Shown piece by piece: positions 7,058-16,166 of a stretch of DNA of 64,000 nt. The notes beneath the pieces are model-generated. The model was given only the letters and a program-made list of their open reading frames with translations, ran no database searches and was not told the DNA's origin. This DNA is from Acidobacteriota bacterium. GTDB taxonomy: Bacteria; Acidobacteriota; Terriglobia; Bryobacterales; Bryobacteraceae. The translations under genes were made by a program, and so were the position numbers. Position 1 is the stretch's first letter. Every line of letters starts with the position of its first letter. Where the stretch lies: NCBI GenBank assembly GCA_018268935.1, contig JAFDVS010000071.1:94885-158884 (forward strand). The letters run 5' to 3'.

Positions 7058-9750
7058 CCGCCAAGGTCGCATTCGTCAGTTGCAAGGATCACCTCATCGC
7101 TCCCTACCTGGAGCGCATGGAAGCCCTCTACCCCGATCTCCCGCTCTACGTCGTTGCTGAATTCCCACCTCCGCGCGGCAAATGGATCCCCTACCACCCC
7201 ACGCGCAGCGCCGCCGACAACCTCGCTCGCATCAAAGCCACGCTCGCCGGAGCCTCCGTCCGTCTCTCTGCCTGCGTCCTCGAACCCAATACTCCCTATT
7301 GGCCCATGCGCCGCATGGCCCTCGAGCTTTCCCCCACCGGCTTCATCGCCTTCAACGAAAATCTCGATCACTTCATGCTTCGCCCGCGCTCGCTTCCCAC
7401 CATGGCGAAGCACTTCCTCTGGCGAGCGAAAAATTTCCTCCGCTGGCAACTCCGCCCCGGCGGCGCCGCCTACACCTGGGCTTGGCGCCTCCGTCATCCC
7501 AGCGCCATGAAGCGTCCCGCCTACTACCGCGCCGCTTTAACCGCCGGATGGTTCGCCCGCCAGATTCGCCGCTTCCGCACGGGCCGCCCCGATCCCGCCC
7601 CCATCGCGAAACCCGAAGGCATCTCCGTCGTCGTTCCCACGCGTAACGGCAAAGACCTCGTTGCGCGGCTCCTCCCCGGAGTCCTCGCCGATCTGCAATC
7701 CAATTCCGAAATCATCGTCGTCGACAACGGCTCCGATGACGGCACGGCCGAATTCCTCACCACCACATACCCCCAAGTCCGCATCGAACTCAGCCCCACG
7801 CCTCTCTCCTTCGCCGCAGCCGTCAACCGCGGTATCCGCGCTGCGCGCTTCTCCCACGTCTGCCTCCTCAACAACGACATGATCATCGAGCCCGGCTTCT
7901 TCGCCCCGCTCCGCCGCGCTTTCGATCAAGTCCCCAACCTTTTTTGCTCCACCGCGCAGATCCTTTTCCCCGAAGGCATGCGCCGCCAGGAAACAGGGAA
8001 GGCCGTCTGGTGGTCGAAACAGCAGGATCGCGGCCTCAAGGATTTTCCCGTCCGTTGCATCGAGCCATTCGAAACAGAAACAGGCACTTACGTTTTATAC
8101 GGCAGCGGCGGCTGCTCCATGTATGACGCCGCCAAAATGCAGCAAATCGGCGGCTTCGATGAGCTCCTCGCCCCTGCCTACGTCGAAGACCTCGACATCG
8201 GCTGGCGCGGCTGGCAGCGAGGCTGGCCCACTGTCTACACTGGCGGCGCCCGAGTTACCCACTTCCACCGCAGCACCACCTCCCGCTACTTCAAGCCCGA
8301 CATGCTGCAAAGCTTCGTCGAATACAACTTCCTCCGCTTCCTCGCCCGCCGCGTCGCCGATCCGCAAATCTTCCGCCAGCTCTGGCACGACGCCATCACC
8401 CGCCTCAATCTGCTCGCCGTCGATCAAGGCTGGTTTACTACCTGGGCTCTCGAATCGCTCGGCTTCGCCTGGAAAGCCACCCGCCTCCTCCAACCCAAAC
8501 CCGAGCCCCTCTTCCCCGAGCAACACATCCTCGCCCTCGGCAGCGGAGCCATCGCCGTCTTCCCCGGCGCCGCCCCCACCAACCGCAAACGAGTCCTGGT
8601 AGTCAGCCCCTACATCCCATTCCCGCTCTCCCACGGGGGCGCCGTCCGCATCTTCAATATGATGCGCTGCGCCGCTCGGGACTACGATCAGATCCTCATC
8701 GCCTTCGTCGACGACCTCGCCGCCGTCCCCCGGGAACTCAAAAACATTACCACCGAAATTGTTTTGGTGAAGCGCCACGCCACGCACCTGCTCGCGGACC
8801 GCGGCCGCCCCGATGTCGTTGAAGAATACAACTCCGAGGCCATGCGCGCCGTCATCCGCCAGATGATCGCCAAGTGGAACCCCGCCATCGCCCAACTAGA
8901 ATTCACCCAGATGGCGCAGTACGCGCCGGACTGCACTCCGGCCAAAACCATCCTCATCGAGCACGACATCACTTACGACCTGCAGCAGCAGATGCTCGAA
9001 AAGAACGAGGATTGGGAAACCCGCCGCCAATATGAACGCTGGCTGCGCTTTGAAAAGCAAGCCTGGCGCGATGTGGACGCGGTTGTCGTCATGTCGGAAA
9101 AGGATCGCCTCGAAGCTGCCCGCGACATCGGCGAAGCGAAAGTCACCTGCCTTGCCAACGGCGTCGATCTCACCCGCTTCCAATCCACCGGCCGCGACCC
9201 CGAACCCGCGCGCCTCCTCTTCATCGGCTCCTTCGCCCACCTCCCCAACATCCTCGCCATGGACTTCTTCCTGCGCGAGTGCTGGCCCCTGCTCGCCGCC
9301 ACCAACCCTACGCTTCACGTCATCGCCGGCTCCCGCCACCAGTACTTCCTCGAACGCTACCAGGACATCGTCCGCATCAACCTCCACCAGCCCGGCATCG
9401 AAGTGGAAGACTTCGTCTCCGACGTCCGCCCCGCCTACGAGCGCGCCGCCATCGTCATTGCGCCGCTAGTCGCCAGCGCCGGCACCAACATCAAAATCAT
9501 GGAAGCCATGGCCATGCGCAAAGCGATCGTCAGCACGCCCGCCGGCATCAACGGCCTCAACCTCACCCACAACCACGATGTCTCGGTCGTCGAAACAGGG
9601 CCGCAAATGGCCGCCGAAATCAGCCGCCTCATTCATGACCCCGCCGCCCGCCGCCGGATGGAGCAAAACGCCCGCGTCACTGTCGAACGTGAATTCGATT
9701 GGCATGCGATCGGCCGCAAACAAGCCGAGCTCTACGAACGCCTGCGATAG
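7054..9750 (+). CDS. Bifunctional glycosyltransferase, GT2-GT4 fusion
   Basis: 898 residues from a TTG start that overlaps the upstream stop by 4 bp; the frame runs further upstream but inside the previous gene. Residues 1-180 are a helical/Rossmann-like domain not recognised. GT2 domain at about 188-420: ISVVVPTRNGK, VVDNGSDDG at 222-230, NND at 273-275 (metal/nucleotide binding) and a VEDLDIGWRG acceptor-base motif near 378. GT4 domain from about 512 to the end: RVLVVSPYIPFPLSHGG, LLFIGSFAHLPN, and the nucleotide-sugar motif in SAGTNIKIMEAMAMRKAIV. Likely cytoplasmic, transferring two sugars in a surface polysaccharide. Confidence 0.88.
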   Translation: MTAKVAFVSCKDHLIAPYLERMEALYPDLPLYVVAEFPPPRGKWIPYHPTRSAADNLARIKATLAGASVRLSACVLEPNTPYWPMRRMALELSPTGFIAFNENLDHFMLRPRSLPTMAKHFLWRAKNFLRWQLRPGGAAYTWAWRLRHPSAMKRPAYYRAALTAGWFARQIRRFRTGRPDPAPIAKPEGISVVVPTRNGKDLVARLLPGVLADLQSNSEIIVVDNGSDDGTAEFLTTTYPQVRIELSPTPLSFAAAVNRGIRAARFSHVCLLNNDMIIEPGFFAPLRRAFDQVPNLFCSTAQILFPEGMRRQETGKAVWWSKQQDRGLKDFPVRCIEPFETETGTYVLYGSGGCSMYDAAKMQQIGGFDELLAPAYVEDLDIGWRGWQRGWPTVYTGGARVTHFHRSTTSRYFKPDMLQSFVEYNFLRFLARRVADPQIFRQLWHDAITRLNLLAVDQGWFTTWALESLGFAWKATRLLQPKPEPLFPEQHILALGSGAIAVFPGAAPTNRKRVLVVSPYIPFPLSHGGAVRIFNMMRCAARDYDQILIAFVDDLAAVPRELKNITTEIVLVKRHATHLLADRGRPDVVEEYNSEAMRAVIRQMIAKWNPAIAQLEFTQMAQYAPDCTPAKTILIEHDITYDLQQQMLEKNEDWETRRQYERWLRFEKQAWRDVDAVVVMSEKDRLEAARDIGEAKVTCLANGVDLTRFQSTGRDPEPARLLFIGSFAHLPNILAMDFFLRECWPLLAATNPTLHVIAGSRHQYFLERYQDIVRINLHQPGIEVEDFVSDVRPAYERAAIVIAPLVASAGTNIKIMEAMAMRKAIVSTPAGINGLNLTHNHDVSVVETGPQMAAEISRLIHDPAARRRMEQNARVTVEREFDWHAIGRKQAELYERLR

Positions 9751-9836
9751 CCGCAAGCGCCGCAGCCGCAACCAGCACACCCAGTGCGGCCAACTGCGTC
9801 AGAGCAGCGCCAACTCACACCAAAAAGAGACACACC

Positions 9837-10403
9837 TTACCGCATCGCCTGAAACACCAGCGCCGCCGAGTTCATGCAGTACCGCAACCCCGTCGGCTCC
9901 GGCCCATCCGGAAATACATGCCCCAGATGCGCATCGCATCTCCTGCAAAGCACTTCATCCCGAGCCTCCCCCAAACTCCCATCCACCCCCGTGTACACAT
10001 TCTCCTTCGCAATCACGTCGTAAAAACTTGGCCACCCGGTCCCTGAATCAAACTTCGTCCGTGAATGAAACAGCGCGGTATTGCACGCCACGCAGCGATA
10101 GATCCCCGCCTCGTAATGCTTGTTGTATTTCCCCGTGAACGCCAGTTCCGTCCCCTTCCGCCGCGTCACTGAAAATGCCAGCGGCGTCAACCGCTCCGCC
10201 CATGCTTCATCGGGCAGAACCACTTTGCTCACCGCGGCAGCGCCGGCCGGTTCTCCGTCTTCGCCAAATTCCACGATGGTCACGGTCTCCACGGGCGCAG
10301 CCGGCGGTGGTGCCGGCTTGCTTTCTACACGCCGCGGCTTTTCCTCCGGCACATGGCAGCCGGTGAGCACCGTAACCACCAGCAGTGCGCCGGCCAGCCT
10401 CAC
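9837..10403 (-). CDS. msrB: Peptide methionine (R)-S-oxide reductase MsrB, lipoprotein
   Basis: 188 residues: lipoprotein signal with LTGC lipobox (Cys16), a proline-rich linker, and an MsrB domain from about 60. Zinc ligands are CVAC (104,107) and CRRC (153,156); the catalytic cysteine is C176 in RYCMNSAAL; FDSGTGWPSF is the substrate loop. It reduces methionine-R-sulfoxide in proteins, here outside the cytoplasm because of the lipid anchor. The start is GTG, overlapping the upstream stop by 4 bp (GTGA), so it is co-translated with the Gly/Met-rich protein at 10400-11161. Confidence 0.93.
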   Translation of the reverse strand: MRLAGALLVVTVLTGCHVPEEKPRRVESKPAPPPAAPVETVTIVEFGEDGEPAGAAAVSKVVLPDEAWAERLTPLAFSVTRRKGTELAFTGKYNKHYEAGIYRCVACNTALFHSRTKFDSGTGWPSFYDVIAKENVYTGVDGSLGEARDEVLCRRCDAHLGHVFPDGPEPTGLRYCMNSAALVFQAMR

Positions 10404-11161
10404 AGCGCCAGCTTCCCACCGTACATCATGTCCTTCAAAGCGAACTTCGCTTTCGCCTCCATCGGCCCGCCTTTGAAGTGGAACGTCACTTCCTTATCCG
10501 CAGCCTCAATCGGCGCTGTGCGCGGAAACAAAAACACCACCGTCAGTTTTTCCCCAGACTTCACAAATCCCACGTCGGCAGCGGCAATCGGATCCTTTCC
10601 CTTGCGCTCAATCATCGCGCCGCTGGCCAGGCGCTTCCGCATCTGCTCGGCATTCGCCTGCTGCCCGCGTATCGGAAATCCCACCATGCTCACCACGTAA
10701 AAATCCTTCGCCCGCAGCTCCGCCCAATCCTTCTGTTCCAACTTCACCCGAGCCTCATGCACCGGACCGGCGCTATCCCAGACCACCGTTGCCACCATCG
10801 CTGGAGCCCCGCCGCTGTCCATCCCTCCTCCGCCCATTCCACCGCCGCCACCCATCCCACCACCGCCGCCCATGCCGCCGCCACCACCCATGCCGGAACC
10901 AGCGCCGGTGCTCGCATCGGCGCCCATGCCTCCACCCATGCCGCCACCACCGCCGCCCTTGCGCCCCCCTCGTCCACCACCCATTCCGCCGCCGCCACCG
11001 CCTCCCATCTGCATGCTCACTTCCTTCGCCCATGGCGAACGAGTCATGATGCGCTTCGCTTCCTTCTCATTCCAATCCGCAGCCGGCTTGGTTACCCAAA
11101 AGTCCGCCGCCACCGCCAGCGAAGCACAGGCGGCCAAAGCAGGCAGAAACCCTGATTTCAT
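10400..11161 (-). CDS. Secreted Gly/Met-rich protein with SPWA motif
   Basis: 253 residues from the ATG that opens the signal peptide MKSGFLPALAACASLAVA (an in-frame ATG at 11173 adds four residues). After cleavage comes a segment W-x-x-K-P-x6-W followed by TRSPWAK, then about 70 residues of GGGMGGG-type low complexity, then a globular C-terminal half. The same W/KP/SPWA segment occurs in the protein at 29252-29965, so they form a local family whose function is not known to me. Coupled by 4-bp overlap to MsrB; the many methionines make it a plausible oxidation target (inference). Confidence 0.7.
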   Translation of the reverse strand: MKSGFLPALAACASLAVAADFWVTKPAADWNEKEAKRIMTRSPWAKEVSMQMGGGGGGGMGGGRGGRKGGGGGGMGGGMGADASTGAGSGMGGGGGMGGGGGMGGGGGMGGGGMDSGGAPAMVATVVWDSAGPVHEARVKLEQKDWAELRAKDFYVVSMVGFPIRGQQANAEQMRKRLASGAMIERKGKDPIAAADVGFVKSGEKLTVVFLFPRTAPIEAADKEVTFHFKGGPMEAKAKFALKDMMYGGKLAL

Positions 11162-11188
11162 GTCCACTATCATACTCTGGAAGTAGAG

Positions 11189-11638
11189 ATGATGACCTCG
11201 AAGTTCCGCCCGTTATTGTTGCTCGCCCCCTTGCTATTCACCGCCTGTGAACTCGGTTCCATGGGCGAGGGCCGCATGCGTTCCATTGACGCCAATCTCG
11301 ACTCACTCCGCCACATCACCGGCGACTTCTCCGGCTCCCCCTACAAAGCCTGGTTCCAACAGATGGATCTGCAACTCATCGAAGAGCAGCCCACCCCAGC
11401 CGTCACTCGCCGCTACTACTTTCACAAAAACGCCATCTTCTATTACAAGCAGACCAACGGCGCCACCATCGAACGCCAGTTCTTCATCGACAAACACGGA
11501 GCCATCCGCAACACCATCCCCGCACCCTATCCCAACGACGAACTGAAGCAAGCCCGCGCCCGCGCCGACGAGCTAAACAAAGCTGCCTTCACCCGAGCCG
11601 GCCAAATGTTCGTGTTTCCCTTGATGCGCAACCCTTAG
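11189..11638 (+). CDS. Putative lipoprotein of unknown function
   Basis: 149 residues with a classical lipoprotein signal (PLLLLAPLLFTAC, lipobox LFTAC). The mature part contains RRYYFHKNAIFYYKQTNG and RQFFIDKHGAIRNTI, a beta-rich pattern, and a final helix rich in Ala/Arg. No recognised domain. Divergent from the Gly/Met-rich protein gene with only about 27 bp between starts, so the two may share a regulatory region. Its end overlaps the end of the convergent aminotransferase by 4 bp. Gene status is supported by the signal peptide and codon use matching its neighbours. Confidence 0.7.
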   Translation: MMTSKFRPLLLLAPLLFTACELGSMGEGRMRSIDANLDSLRHITGDFSGSPYKAWFQQMDLQLIEEQPTPAVTRRYYFHKNAIFYYKQTNGATIERQFFIDKHGAIRNTIPAPYPNDELKQARARADELNKAAFTRAGQMFVFPLMRNP

Positions 11639-12882
11639 CCAAACGCCTCATTCATCGTCTCAAAATACAAATCAATATCCTGCTTCCGCGTGTGGATATG
11701 CGAGCTCAACCGGGGCTTCGGCCCCAGCACCGCCCAAATCCGTTTCTTCTTCAAAGCCTCATGAAACGGTTCCAGCTCCGTCCGCTTATGCTTGATGCTA
11801 ATCAAGCACCCATACAACCGGTCATCCACCGCCGACTGTAACTCCACGTGCTTTGACTCGGAAGCCTTCTGATACGTATACCGAGCCAGCTCATGAATCC
11901 GCGCATACACACGCTCCGGCCCCAATTGCTTCAGGAACCGCAGCCCCGCCATCATCCCTTCAAAGATCGCCCGGTTGTTCGTCCCCACATTCATGAACCG
12001 CGCCGCATTCAACTTCTGTTCATTCCACGACCCGCTCGCAATCGACGGCCACAGCTTCGACAGATTCTCCTCCCGCACATACAACAACCCACACCCCGCC
12101 GGCGCATACGCCCACTTATGCGGACTCCCCGCCATGTAATCGCAACCCAATTCCGAAATGCGAAACGGAATCTGTCCATGCATGTGCGCCCCGTCCACCA
12201 CGCTGATCACGCCCTTCGAACGCGCGTAATCGCAGATCTCCTTCACCGGCATGATCAATCCCGTCGTCGTCAACACGCCGCTGAAGCTGATCACCTTCGT
12301 CCGGGGCCCAATCGCGTTCGTCACCACATCCGCCAATTGCGCCGCGCTTTTCGGCGGAATCGGAATCTCCACCTCACGCAGTGTCACGCCGAACCGCGCC
12401 GCCTTGATCTGCCAGCATCCGCGCCCCGATGGATGCTCCTGATTCGTCAGCAATACCTCATCGCCGGCCTTCAGATCAATCCCATTGGCGATCGTGCACA
12501 TCGCTTCCGTCGCGTTATGCAGGAAGGCAATCTCCGCCTGCTTGCACCCGTAAAAATCCGCCAACTCCTGCCGGTATTCATCAAACAGCTCATAACCCCA
12601 ACGCGGATAGTAATCCATCTCCAGCGCCGCCGAAGCGTGCAGGTAATCCGCCACCGCCTTCACCACCGGCCGCGGCGCAATGCCCAAGCTTCCGTTGTTC
12701 AGGAACGCACGCCAGTTCGGCAAGAGAAATTGTTCCTCCCGCACGCGCTTCCAATAACGGTCCGGATCGCGCGAAAGCAGCTTCTCGTCCGGCAACGCGG
12801 GCGGTGCGGTGATGGCCGCGTTCGCAGGCAATCCGAACATCGCGGCGGCCGCCGCTGAGGAGAAAACGTCCCTTCGTCTCAT
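11635..12882 (-). CDS. Class V PLP-dependent aminotransferase, Tat-exported
   Basis: 415 residues with a Tat leader (MRRRDVFSSAAAAAMFG). Fold-type I PLP enzyme of the class V / isopenicillin-N-epimerase-like group: FLNNGSLGIAP entry loop, FLHNATEAM phosphate-side loop, VVDGAHMHG with D230 and H233, and the Schiff-base lysine K256 in GSPHKWAYAP. Full length. The family includes epimerases and cysteine-desulfurase-like enzymes; the reaction here is unknown. Export of a PLP enzyme by Tat is consistent with cofactor loading in the cytoplasm. Divergent from the PQQ dehydrogenase gene with about 26 bp between starts. Confidence 0.9.
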   Translation of the reverse strand: MRRRDVFSSAAAAAMFGLPANAAITAPPALPDEKLLSRDPDRYWKRVREEQFLLPNWRAFLNNGSLGIAPRPVVKAVADYLHASAALEMDYYPRWGYELFDEYRQELADFYGCKQAEIAFLHNATEAMCTIANGIDLKAGDEVLLTNQEHPSGRGCWQIKAARFGVTLREVEIPIPPKSAAQLADVVTNAIGPRTKVISFSGVLTTTGLIMPVKEICDYARSKGVISVVDGAHMHGQIPFRISELGCDYMAGSPHKWAYAPAGCGLLYVREENLSKLWPSIASGSWNEQKLNAARFMNVGTNNRAIFEGMMAGLRFLKQLGPERVYARIHELARYTYQKASESKHVELQSAVDDRLYGCLISIKHKRTELEPFHEALKKKRIWAVLGPKPRLSSHIHTRKQDIDLYFETMNEAFG

Positions 12883-12908
12883 TACTGTCGATTATAATGT
12901 GGCGAAGC

Positions 12909-14687
12909 ATGAAACATATTCTGTTCCTGGTCTTTGTCTGTGCCGCGGCCCTGACAGCCGCCGATGAAGACGGCGCCGCGCTCTTCCAAAAACACTGCGC
13001 GCTGTGCCACAAAGACCCGCCCGTCAATCGCGCCCCGCTCCCCGAAGCGCTCATGAAGTTGACCGGCGAGCAGATCCGCCAGTCCATGGACTCGGGCTCC
13101 ATGAAGGAGCAAAGCGCCGCCCTCAACGCCGAACAGAAAGCCGCCATTGCCGCGCACCTTTCCCGCGCCGCCGCCGTGAAAGCTGATGCAGGCCGTTGCG
13201 CCCCAGGCTATGAACCCCGCACCGATTCCTCCTTCTGGAACGGCTGGGGCGTCGATCCCGAAAACTCCCGCTTCCAACCCGCGAAGATGGCCGGTCTCAC
13301 TGCCGCCGACGTTCCCAAACTCCAATTAAAATGGGCCTTCGGCATCCCCAACTCGCCTGTCGCTGCAAGCCAACCCACACTCTTCGCCGGCCGCCTTTTC
13401 TTCGGCTCCAACGACGGCACCGTCTATGCCACCGACGCCAAGACCGGCTGCATCCTCTGGACCTTCAAAGCCGCTGCCTCCGTCCGCACCGCCATCATGA
13501 TCGGCGTCGTCTCCAACGCCAATCCCGCCGCCATGTTCGGCGACACCCAGGCCAACGTCTACGCCGTCAGTACAAAAACAGGCAATCTTGTTTGGAAGCT
13601 CAAAGTCGACAATCACCCCGTCGCCCGCATCACCGGCGCACCCAAGATGTACGGCTCGCGCCTCTATGTGCCCGTCTCCAGCATCGAAGAAGTCACCGGT
13701 GGTTCCGTCAAATACGAATGCTGTAAGTTTCGCGGCAGCGTCGTCGCCATTGATGTCGAAAGCGGGAAACAAGTCTGGAAGTCATACACCATCCCCGATC
13801 CGCCGCAGCCAACGAAGAAGAATTCCGCCGGCATCCAACTCTACGGACCCGCCGGAGCAGCCGTTTGGCTCTCGCCCACGCTCGACCTGCAGCAACGCCT
13901 CGTCATCGTCGGCACCGGTAACGGCTACTCCGACCCGGCCAACAAATACACTGACGCGGTCATCGCCTTCGATATGGACACCGGCTCCATGAAGTGGGTC
14001 CGCCAGCTCGCCGAAAACGACGGCTGGAATTTCGCCTGCGTCAGTCCCAACAAAGCCAATTGCCCGGAAAAGAACGGCCCGGACGTCGACATCGGAGCAT
14101 CGCCCATCCTCCGCACACTCTCCGGCGGCAAGCGCGTCCTCGTCGTTGGTCAGAAGTCGGGCGTCGTCCACGGACTCGACCCCGACAACGAAGGCAAGAT
14201 CCTCTGGCAGACGCGCATCGGCCAGGGCGGAGCGCTCGGCGGAGTGCAATGGGGCATGGCCGCCGACAACAACAACGCCTACGTCGCCCTCTCCGATATC
14301 CATCTCCGAGCGAAGGCCGGTGGCCTCTTCGCGCTCAATCTCGCCACCGGGGCCAAGGTTTGGTTCGCCGCCCCGCCCGAGCCTCCCTGCGCCGGCAAAA
14401 ACGGCTGCACTCCCGCGCTGATGGCCCCGCTCACCGTAATCCCCGGCCTCGTCCTCGCCGGTTCCATGGACGGCGTCCTCCGCGCTCACGACGCCGCCAC
14501 CGGCAAGATCGTTTGGGAGTTCAACACCGCCCGCGACTTCGACACCATCAACGGCGTCAAAGCCAAAGGCGGCTCTCTTTCCGCCACCGGACCCGTGCTC
14601 GCCAACGGCATGATGTTCGTCAACAGCGGCTACGGCACATTAGGCGGCATGCCCGGCAACGTCCTCCTTGCGTTCGGTCCGCAGTGA
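12909..14687 (+). CDS. Cytochrome c-PQQ dehydrogenase (polyvinyl-alcohol dehydrogenase type)
   Basis: 592 residues from the ATG opening the signal peptide MKHILFLVFVCAAALTAA (an in-frame ATG at 12897 adds four residues). An N-terminal cytochrome c domain carries CALCH (C30, C33, H34) for covalent heme, followed at about 105 by a PQQ beta-propeller with repeated strands such as DAKTGCILWTFK, ESGKQVWK and ATGKIVWEF. This order is that of PVA dehydrogenase-type quinoproteins: periplasmic alcohol oxidation with internal electron transfer to heme. The natural alcohol is unknown. The TGA stop is part of an intergenic palindromic repeat (14680-14711). Confidence 0.88.
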   Translation: MKHILFLVFVCAAALTAADEDGAALFQKHCALCHKDPPVNRAPLPEALMKLTGEQIRQSMDSGSMKEQSAALNAEQKAAIAAHLSRAAAVKADAGRCAPGYEPRTDSSFWNGWGVDPENSRFQPAKMAGLTAADVPKLQLKWAFGIPNSPVAASQPTLFAGRLFFGSNDGTVYATDAKTGCILWTFKAAASVRTAIMIGVVSNANPAAMFGDTQANVYAVSTKTGNLVWKLKVDNHPVARITGAPKMYGSRLYVPVSSIEEVTGGSVKYECCKFRGSVVAIDVESGKQVWKSYTIPDPPQPTKKNSAGIQLYGPAGAAVWLSPTLDLQQRLVIVGTGNGYSDPANKYTDAVIAFDMDTGSMKWVRQLAENDGWNFACVSPNKANCPEKNGPDVDIGASPILRTLSGGKRVLVVGQKSGVVHGLDPDNEGKILWQTRIGQGGALGGVQWGMAADNNNAYVALSDIHLRAKAGGLFALNLATGAKVWFAAPPEPPCAGKNGCTPALMAPLTVIPGLVLAGSMDGVLRAHDAATGKIVWEFNTARDFDTINGVKAKGGSLSATGPVLANGMMFVNSGYGTLGGMPGNVLLAFGPQ

Positions 14688-14711
14688 CGCGGGCCTCCGG
14701 CCGGCGGCTAA
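14680..14711 (-). repeat. Intergenic palindromic repeat, type A copy 1
   Basis: 32 bp carrying the core CCTCCGGCCGGCGGC. It is identical over all 32 bases to the reverse complement of 61581-61612. It includes the TGA stop of the PQQ dehydrogenase and the stop of the convergent ABC-F gene, so it fills the whole junction. Orientation is given relative to the type B copies. REP-like; may act as a bidirectional 3'-end structure (inference). Confidence 0.85.
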
Positions 14712-16066
14712 CTCATCAACAACTCATGAGTCGCCACTTCCCGGCGAAACCACCCATCATGCGACACAAACAACAAAACCCCCGGAAATTGTTTTAAAGC
14801 CCCAGCCAGCGCATCCTGAGCCTCCATCTCCAAATGATTCGTTGGCTCATCCAGCAGCAGCACATTATTCGAACCCAGCAGTAACTGCGCCAATGCTGTC
14901 TTACTCCGCTCCCCCAGGCTCAACGTCGAAATCGGATTCCCAATCAAATCCCGCCGCAGCTTCAAACACGCCAGCATCGTCCGCACCGCGGTTTCATTCG
15001 GGCATATCCGCAAACAAGCCTCCAGCGGAGTCTCCCATTCCGTCAACTGCTCATGCTCCTGCGCATAGTACCCAATCCGAATCCCCGAACCCCAATGCAC
15101 GGCGCCGGCAGCCGGAGCAAGCCCGCCCAACAACAACCGGAGCAACGTGGTCTTCCCGCTGCCATTCGGACCCGCGATTGCCCACCGTTCCCCGCGATGC
15201 ACAGCCAGCGACAAATCCCGCAACACTGGCTTCTTCGAACCATACCCCACCGTCACATGCTCCACATGCAACGCCAGCGGCGAACACTCCGGCACATTCG
15301 AAAAATCGAGCGTCGAAATCCCTTGCTCCTCCCACGGCTTCTCCACCGTCGGCTCCAGCTTCTCCCGCTCCCGCAACAGCCGCCCTGTGCGAGCCACCTT
15401 CGAAGCCTTCCGCGCATAGAAATCCTGGCAGCTCTTGATACCCGGAGGAGCCTTCGCCACCTTCGCCGACAGCCGGTCGCGCTTCTCCGCCGCGCGTGCA
15501 GCCGCTTCCATGCGGCGCTGCTGTGCCCCATACTCTTGCCATTGCCGGTCTTCGTTCATGGTGCGATGCGCTATCGCCAGATCGAAGCTTCCCGCATACG
15601 CAGTGACCCGGCCGCGCTCCATCGCAATCGTGCGATTCGTCACCCGATTGAGAAAATCGCGATCATGCGAAACCAGAATCGCGGTCACATTCTCCCGCAA
15701 GAGCCAATTCGCCAGCCACTCGCGCGATGCCGTGTCCAGATGATTCGTGGGCTCATCCAGAATCACCAGCCCGGCGCTCTCTCGCATCAATGCTGCGATT
15801 GCATCGCGTGTGCGTTGCCCGCTGCTGCGATCCTCGCGATCAGGCCGCGCTAGTATCTCAATTCGCAGATTCCGCCGCCGTATGATCTCGCCGCTCACCG
15901 GCTCCAGTTCGCCGGCCAGCAGCTTCAGTAGCGTCGATTTCCCGCAACCGTTCGGCCCGGTCAGACCGATGCGGTCGCCAGGATCAATGGAAAACGTGGC
16001 GCCCTCAAACAGAGGCACACCAAGGACATGAGAATAGGAAAGATTGTGGACGGAAAGGACGGACAT
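14708..16066 (-). CDS. ABC-F family ATPase
   Basis: 452 residues with two ATP-binding cassettes and no membrane segments. First cassette: Walker A GPNGCGKST (37-45), signature SSGQR (81-85), Walker B LVILDEPTNHLD. Second: Walker A GPNGSGKTT (299-307), LSLGERSK signature, VLLLDEPTNHLE. The linker between them is helical (NEDRQWQEYGAQQ...), as in ABC-F proteins that act on ribosomes (translation factors or antibiotic ribosome protection). It is shorter than EttA/Uup types (about 530-640), closer to ARE-type proteins, but resistance is not established. Monocistronic; its stop lies in the repeat at 14680-14711. Confidence 0.92.
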   Translation of the reverse strand: MSVLSVHNLSYSHVLGVPLFEGATFSIDPGDRIGLTGPNGCGKSTLLKLLAGELEPVSGEIIRRRNLRIEILARPDREDRSSGQRTRDAIAALMRESAGLVILDEPTNHLDTASREWLANWLLRENVTAILVSHDRDFLNRVTNRTIAMERGRVTAYAGSFDLAIAHRTMNEDRQWQEYGAQQRRMEAAARAAEKRDRLSAKVAKAPPGIKSCQDFYARKASKVARTGRLLREREKLEPTVEKPWEEQGISTLDFSNVPECSPLALHVEHVTVGYGSKKPVLRDLSLAVHRGERWAIAGPNGSGKTTLLRLLLGGLAPAAGAVHWGSGIRIGYYAQEHEQLTEWETPLEACLRICPNETAVRTMLACLKLRRDLIGNPISTLSLGERSKTALAQLLLGSNNVLLLDEPTNHLEMEAQDALAGALKQFPGVLLFVSHDGWFRREVATHELLMS

Positions 16067-16166
16067 AAATTCCTCCAGCCTTGCGGCAGGAAACCGCTCG
16101 TCATGCGAGCAATGTGGAATTTATGATTAGAGTTTCACCCCGGCCTCAGATCTCTTTATACACCGG

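Noticed and set aside
10744..10998. Tandem DNA repeat in the Gly/Met-rich region
   Set aside because: The periodic DNA simply encodes GGGMGGG-type protein low complexity; units vary in length and third bases, so no separate repeat element or CRISPR is called.
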